Below, one piece after another: positions 6,301 through 6,935 of a stretch of DNA of 6,935 nt (positions are counted from its first letter, which is position 1; each line of letters begins with the position of its first letter). The DNA lies in assembly GCA_040758525.1 (NCBI GenBank), contig JBFLVQ010000509.1, positions 1 through 6,935 of the forward strand, read 5' to 3'. This DNA comes from JBFLVQ01 sp040758525. GTDB lineage: Bacteria; Acidobacteriota; Blastocatellia; Chloracidobacteriales; JADJPF01. The position numbers and the translations under genes were made by a program. The notes under the pieces are model-generated. The model saw only the letters and a program-made list of their open reading frames with translations. It was not told the origin of the DNA and ran no database searches.

Positions 6301-6935
6301 GGAGATTGTCTGCCGAGCAATGTTATCAAACATTTAAGACAATGGGGATAGAGTATGGTTATGGGCATCAGGGACTGGAAGTTGTTTATGTAGGTAAGCA
6401 GCAGGTATTAGCAAAGATAACTTTACCAGCCACAGTGATGGATACAGAGGATCAGTATGTTCTACACCCTGCATTGCTTGATTCTGCCTTGCAAGCATCG
6501 ATAGGGTTAGCAATGGAAGCAAATGATAGAGTAGAATCTTTGAGTCTATCACTTCCTTTTGCACTGGATGAGTTAACCATCTTTGAAAGATGCAATAGTT
6601 CGATGTGGGTATGGATACGACCAATTGAGGGCAGTGTAGCTGAAGATAGAGTAGAGAAATACGACATCTATTTATGTAATGATTCTGGAACAGTCTGTGT
6701 GAGCATAAAAGGATTTTCTATTAGAGTATTAGTAGGAGAGATTGCAGCGGCAGCACAAAGTAGGGTAAACAACGAGCCTAGTAAAGAGTCACAGGTTGGC
6801 CTAAAGACGCTAACACCAGTATGGAATAGTATCTCTCTAACAGAGCAAAGATCCCTCTTTCCTAACCGAACAGACAAGGTGGTAATTGTTGGAGGCACAC
6901 ACGAACAGAGAAATGCCATTAAAACAGTCTATCCC
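3..6935 (+). CDS. Trans-AT modular polyketide synthase, internal fragment (open at both ends)
   Basis: One uninterrupted frame of 2311 codons encodes part of a multimodular type I polyketide synthase, a cytoplasmic megaenzyme that builds a polyketide by successive condensation and beta-carbon processing. Domain order is: post-KS linker, DH, DH-like (no catalytic Asp), KR, ACP, KS, post-KS linker, DH, start of KR. All diagnostic motifs are in this one frame: HxxxGxxxxP (DH), TGGAGGLG and YAGAN (KR), GFDSIS (ACP), DTACSSS, THGTGT and KTNIGH (KS). No AT domain follows the KS; the short linker ending in LPTYPFAR runs straight into DH, the hallmark of trans-AT systems. The true start and stop lie outside the window, so no start codon or ribosome binding site can be assigned. 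Codons favour A/T at the third position, fitting a low-GC Bacillota host. The family assignment is very secure; the product is unknown. Confidence 0.97.
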   Translation, partial: MAYTLQVGREAMEERLGLIVTSIEELEDQLAGILEGKENIEKIYRGRIKSNKEALAILASDEDMLKLIDVWMNKRKVTQLLELWIKGVPLDWNKLYSEIKPSKISLPTYPFARKHYWLPENNKKISISIPTTSTREAMLHPLLHRNTSDLSAQRFSSIFSGQEFFLADHQVQGEKILPAVAYLEMARAAVQEAAGCLEEYQCAGTSSIVKLKNVVWIRPIVVNGEGEQVHIRLEAQENGQIHYQIYTHNNTTEPIIHSQGMAVFDSCENVPTVDLLGLQSQINERRLSAEQCYQTFKTMGIEYGYGHQGLEVVYVGKQQVLAKITLPATVMDTAGQYVLHPALLDSALQASIGLAMEANEGVESLNLSLPFALDELTIFERCNSSMWVWIQPIEGSVAEDRVEKYDIYLCNDSGTVCVKMTGCSARVVEKRIVPMEHALPNQRIDVLHPLVHKNCSTLTSLQFTSTFKGREFFLADHVIEGVKVLPGAAHLEMTLAAVSFASQKEVLALKDIIWAQPIRVYDKAANVSIHLVPQSDHIYQANILSGMQKEGDATVHFQGKLILRSTQEKTCPGSLPIQTIQSRCKAYKDAKEILLWMQETLNSSYIGKSFQVIEALQYNDQEALLTLKMPTCVDSGSEAYTLHPSIISGALGGVEFWSIFQSQETIGRLPFTLQELWIYGRLPKFGYAYIRLSSELETRSNVKKYDIDITDIQGEIAVSFKGFTTIASQRTDKQTIVYATQEWQIRALSENSKSLPIANPIFILAENNPKLQEALSRQWSGATIETLSSLGLDLTQGIQENFLQVFKRIQTCIKAQPKSIQPFFILISEKEENYLHGALVGLLKTARLENAQVFGKILYYATSEIEDIQTLLPFLQAEIRNINEDMEVRFTRSGAREVKRWKQINLSPSDKSNLKLQKGDVVWITGGAGGLGQIFARYLGIIKGVKLILTGRAPLDITRRKILAELQQEGAEVDYLQSDIGNKKEVQTLVQTILKKYGKLNGILHTAGVLHDSYIITKSVEEVRRVLMPKVTGILAIEEATRNIPLDFMVLFSSISALGKPGQADYAGANSFLDTFAAYRNQQVKQGKCFGKTVSLNWPLWREGRMKMDRHNEILMEQSTGLASMDTENGLYIFDQALCSSYGQVLVAPGDAKKICTKLLQLESYPIIEARQREQKVTIVSANNKQKDFLIRAIHEELIQSVSHIQKINYESIDLKTELQNYGFDSISFTEFANRLNQIYELELMPTIFFEHLDLLSLGNYLVENYQEILLKKYLHSPNQVAVFEDLAIKAEKIENKTDKRRIKHRRFVSSKKIQAHLPYDSLEPIAIIGINGRFPGSTSLEDFWKHLESNQDLITEIPADRWDWRKIYGDPNKESGKTKVKYGGFIADVDRFDSMFFGISPREAESMDPQFRLLLETIWATIEDAGYRASALSGRKTGVFVGVTTADYKDLWQQANIEDGLQLGLSHFMIANRISYLLNLHGPSEAIDTACSSSLVAVHRAIESIRSGSCETALVGGVNVIANPGITIAASQAGMLSEDGRCKTFDKRADGYGRGEGVGAIFLKPLVQAIEDADHIYGLILGSAENHSGRSSSPTAPNPVAQENLLVSAYTKAGVDVSTVSYIETHGTGTQLGDPIEVNGLKGAFAELYRRQGVTMPANPHCGLGSVKTNIGHLEAAAGISGIIKILLMMRYKKIPGNVHLQEQNPYLQLAGSQFYLVKETQEWKPILDENGDPIPRRAGVSSFGVGGSNAHIILEEYLEKVEKEQINMEKLEPYLILLSGKNEERLKEYAGKLVEFIQRENSVALGKTINLIDMAYTLQIGREAMGERLGLLVTSIQELLDKLQSFLSGQKQIEGFYRGQAKSNKEVLSLFAADEDLQEAIEKWIQRKKYSKLLELWVKGLSLDWNKLYGENRPSRISLPTYPFAREHYWLPENDKKISISIPTTSTREAMLHPLLHRNTSDLSAQRFSSIFSGQEFFLADHQVQGEKILPAVAYLEMARAAVQEATGCLEEYQCAGTSSIVKLKNVVWIRPIVVNGEGEQVHIRLEAQENGQIHYQIYTHNNTTEPIIHSQGMAVFDSCENVPTVDLLGLQSQINERRLSAEQCYQTFKTMGIEYGYGHQGLEVVYVGKQQVLAKITLPATVMDTEDQYVLHPALLDSALQASIGLAMEANDRVESLSLSLPFALDELTIFERCNSSMWVWIRPIEGSVAEDRVEKYDIYLCNDSGTVCVSIKGFSIRVLVGEIAAAAQSRVNNEPSKESQVGLKTLTPVWNSISLTEQRSLFPNRTDKVVIVGGTHEQRNAIKTVYP
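366..1257 (+). repeat. Direct repeat, copy 1 (DH-1), about 98% identical to 5811-6702
   Basis: These 892 bases align without gaps to 5811-6702 (offset 5445 bp) with about 19 mismatches counted by eye. Bases 594-1002 are identical to 6039-6447 (409 bases). The right edge is abrupt: after 1257 the two copies encode different sequence (CVKMTGCSA versus CVSIKGFSI). The left edge is graded, with the LELW...LPTYPFAR linker (about 240-365) still alike but clearly more divergent. Confidence 0.95.
420..1290 (+). other. Dehydratase domain DH-1 (module A), catalytic residues intact
   Basis: A double-hotdog dehydratase that removes water from a beta-hydroxyacyl-ACP to give an alpha,beta-enoyl thioester. 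It starts at HPLLHRNTSD (residue 140). The active-site histidine is in HQVQGEKILP, matching HxxxGxxxxP (His codon 507-509, residue 169). The catalytic aspartate is in HPALLDSALQ, matching HPxxxDxxxQ (Asp codon 1035-1037, residue 345). Two departures from the textbook DH consensus: the residue after the motif proline is Ala, not Gly (LPAVAYLEM), and the usual YGPxFQ block reads YGYGHQG. Both are shared with DH-3. With His and Asp present I expect it to be active. It is the first of two tandem DH-fold domains ahead of the KR, and most of it lies in a near-identical repeat with DH-3. Confidence 0.93.
1344..2190 (+). other. Second DH-like domain lacking the catalytic Asp (DH*; candidate pyran synthase or enoyl isomerase)
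   Basis: A second double-hotdog domain directly follows DH-1. It begins HPLVHKN (residue 448, parallel to HPLLHRN of DH-1) and keeps the histidine motif HVIEGVKVLP (His codon 1431-1433, residue 477), followed by the canonical Gly. The second catalytic block, normally HPxxxDxxxQ, reads HPSIISGALG: Asp is replaced by Ser (codon 1944-1946, residue 648) and Gln by Gly (codon 1956-1958). The YGPxFQ block is YIGKSFQ. Family knowledge: DH-fold domains that retain His but lose Asp, placed after a normal DH, include pyran synthases, which close oxane rings by oxa-Michael addition, and double-bond-shifting DH* domains. An inactive relic is also possible. The intact length and conserved His argue against simple decay. 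The DH-fold call is strong; the pyran synthase role is inference. Confidence 0.75.
2217..3410 (+). other. Ketoreductase domain KR (module A), B-type, complete
   Basis: An NADPH-dependent short-chain-dehydrogenase-type KR that reduces the beta-keto group of the ACP-bound chain. The N-terminal structural half spans about 2217-2757 and includes TQEWQIRAL and a degenerate Rossmann region. The catalytic half starts with the nucleotide-binding loop TGGAGGLG (2775-2798). Active-site residues are visible: Lys in MPKVTG (codon 3090-3092, residue 1030), Ser in FSSISALG (3156-3179), Tyr and Asn in ADYAGANSF (Tyr 3198-3200, Asn 3210-3212). The stereochemical block reads GVLHDS with the diagnostic Asp at 3036-3038, which fits a B-type KR giving a D-configured hydroxyl. 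The C-terminal SLNWPLWREGRM is typical of trans-AT KRs. All catalytic residues are present, so activity is expected. It supplies the substrate for DH-1 upstream in the same module. Confidence 0.94.
3555..3803 (+). other. Acyl carrier protein (ACP) closing module A
   Basis: A four-helix carrier domain that holds the growing chain on a phosphopantetheine arm. The attachment site is GFDSIS, with the serine codon at 3678-3680 (residue 1226). It is followed by the typical second-helix sequence FTEFANRLNQIYELEL and by TIFFEHLDLLSLGNYL. Length (about 83 residues) is normal. It is a single ACP with no tandem copy. The window shows no W residue near the attachment serine of the kind found in beta-branching ACPs, so HMG-type branching at this module is not suggested. 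Confidence 0.93.
3804..3971 (+). other. ACP-KS inter-module linker, strongly charged
   Basis: About 56 residues join the ACP to the next KS. No enzymatic motif is visible. The middle (roughly 3870-3950) is rich in Lys, Arg and Glu, with a basic run KTDKRRIKHRRF. It is probably a flexible or helical tether. The frame stays open, so both modules are on one polypeptide with no docking-domain break here. Confidence 0.7.
3972..5279 (+). other. Ketosynthase domain KS (module B), complete and catalytically intact
   Basis: A thiolase-fold ketosynthase that accepts the chain from the module A ACP and condenses it with a malonyl unit. It opens with EPIAIIGINGRFPGS (residue 1325 on). The catalytic triad is present: Cys in DTACSSSLVA (codon 4476-4478, residue 1492), His in ETHGTGTQLGDPIE (codon 4881-4883, residue 1627) and His in SVKTNIGHLEAAAG (codon 5022-5024, residue 1674). 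The C-terminal end is marked by GVSSFGVGGSNAHIILEEY. Length, about 436 residues, is normal. The HGTGT His is kept, so this is not a non-elongating KS0. The usual N-H-G-G-R block reads NHSGR, a minor variation. In trans-AT synthases KS phylogeny tracks the incoming intermediate, so this KS is informative about what module A makes. Confidence 0.96.
5280..5804 (+). other. Post-KS linker domain of module B (no AT)
   Basis: About 175 residues between KS and DH replace the AT of cis-AT synthases. Landmarks are LILLSGKNEERLKEYAGKL, then AYTLQIGREAMGERL, YRGQAKSNKE, LELWVKGLSLDWNKLY and the terminal LPTYPFAR (starting at 5763). There is no GHSxG acyltransferase active-site motif, which shows that the extender unit is loaded by a separate AT. 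The region aligns without gaps to 3-359 at an offset of 5445 bp but is clearly more divergent than the DH that follows it; DNA similarity begins to rise from about position 5685. Confidence 0.87.
5811..6702 (+). repeat. Direct repeat, copy 2 (DH-3), about 98% identical to 366-1257
   Basis: This is the partner of the repeat at 366-1257, in the same orientation and frame. Mismatches fall in two clusters, at the left (5811-6038) and right (6448-6702) ends, around a perfectly conserved core. Most amino-acid changes are in the last 85 codons. Homologous recombination between the copies would delete or duplicate exactly 5445 bp (1815 codons, in frame), the equivalent of one module. Confidence 0.95.
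5865..6735 (+). other. Dehydratase domain DH-3 (module B), near-copy of DH-1
   Basis: A dehydratase with the same motifs as DH-1: His in HQVQGEKILP (codon 5952-5954, residue 1984) and Asp in HPALLDSALQ (codon 6480-6482, residue 2160), so it should be active. It shares DH-1's unusual LPAVAY and YGYGHQG sequences. Across 5811-6702 it differs from DH-1 by only about 19 bases and about 8 residues (changes include Ala to Thr, Ala to Glu, Gly to Asp, Gly to Arg, Asn to Ser, Gln to Arg). Unlike DH-1 it is followed directly by a KR and not by a second DH-like domain. Confidence 0.93.
6807..6935 (+). other. Start of a ketoreductase domain (module B), truncated by window end
   Basis: Only the first 43 residues are visible. 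They read as the N-terminal structural half of a trans-AT KR: TPVWNSISL, then a beta strand with a glycine turn, KVVIVGGTHEQRNAI (starting at 6876). This is the usual beginning of the pseudo-Rossmann subdomain. The catalytic half would lie beyond the window. An intervening methyltransferase between the KR halves cannot be excluded. Confidence 0.75.

Noticed and set aside
6668..6919. Minus-strand 83-codon open frame with a hydrophobic stretch
   Set aside because: It lies opposite the DH-KR junction of the PKS; the hydrophobic look is incidental to the complement of the coding sequence.

Overview
The whole window lies inside one very large plus-strand gene for a trans-acyltransferase (trans-AT) modular type I polyketide synthase. 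A single reading frame (codons starting at positions 3, 6, 9 ...) stays open from position 3 to 6935, which is 2311 codons with no stop. Neither the start nor the end of the gene is in the window. I translated it by eye, codon by codon. No intergenic gap, RNA gene, promoter, terminator, insertion sequence or CRISPR array was seen.

Layout: (1) 3-359, the linker that follows an upstream KS lying outside the window. (2) 420-1290, dehydratase DH-1 with both catalytic residues. (3) 1344-2190, a second DH-fold domain with the active-site His but without the catalytic Asp (the HPxxxDxxxQ block reads HPSIISGALG). (4) 2217-3410, a complete B-type ketoreductase. (5) 3555-3803, an acyl carrier protein. 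(6) 3804-3971, a charged inter-module linker. (7) 3972-5279, a complete KS. (8) 5280-5804, the post-KS linker. (9) 5865-6735, dehydratase DH-3. (10) 6807-6935, the beginning of another ketoreductase. This gives module A = [KS]-DH-DH*-KR-ACP and module B = KS-DH-KR..., the latter cut by the window edge. No AT domain (GHSxG region) lies between KS and DH, so malonyl loading must be done in trans by a separate AT.

Together, module A should reduce a beta-keto thioester to a D-configured beta-hydroxyl (KR) and dehydrate it (DH-1). The Asp-less DH* may then act on the enoyl thioester, either as a pyran synthase (oxa-Michael cyclisation) or a double-bond isomerase, or it may be inactive. Module B would then extend the product and make another reduced or dehydrated unit.

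The most striking feature is a direct repeat: 366-1257 and 5811-6702 (offset exactly 5445 bp, 1815 codons) are about 98% identical at DNA level, including 409 consecutive identical bases, whereas flanking homologous sequence is only about 64% identical in protein. This points to recent intragenic recombination or gene conversion of a DH domain between modules.

The AT-rich composition, A/T-ending codons and the style of the PKS domains suggest a low-GC Bacillota host (Bacillus, Paenibacillus, Brevibacillus or a relative). That is inference; species and product cannot be read from this window.
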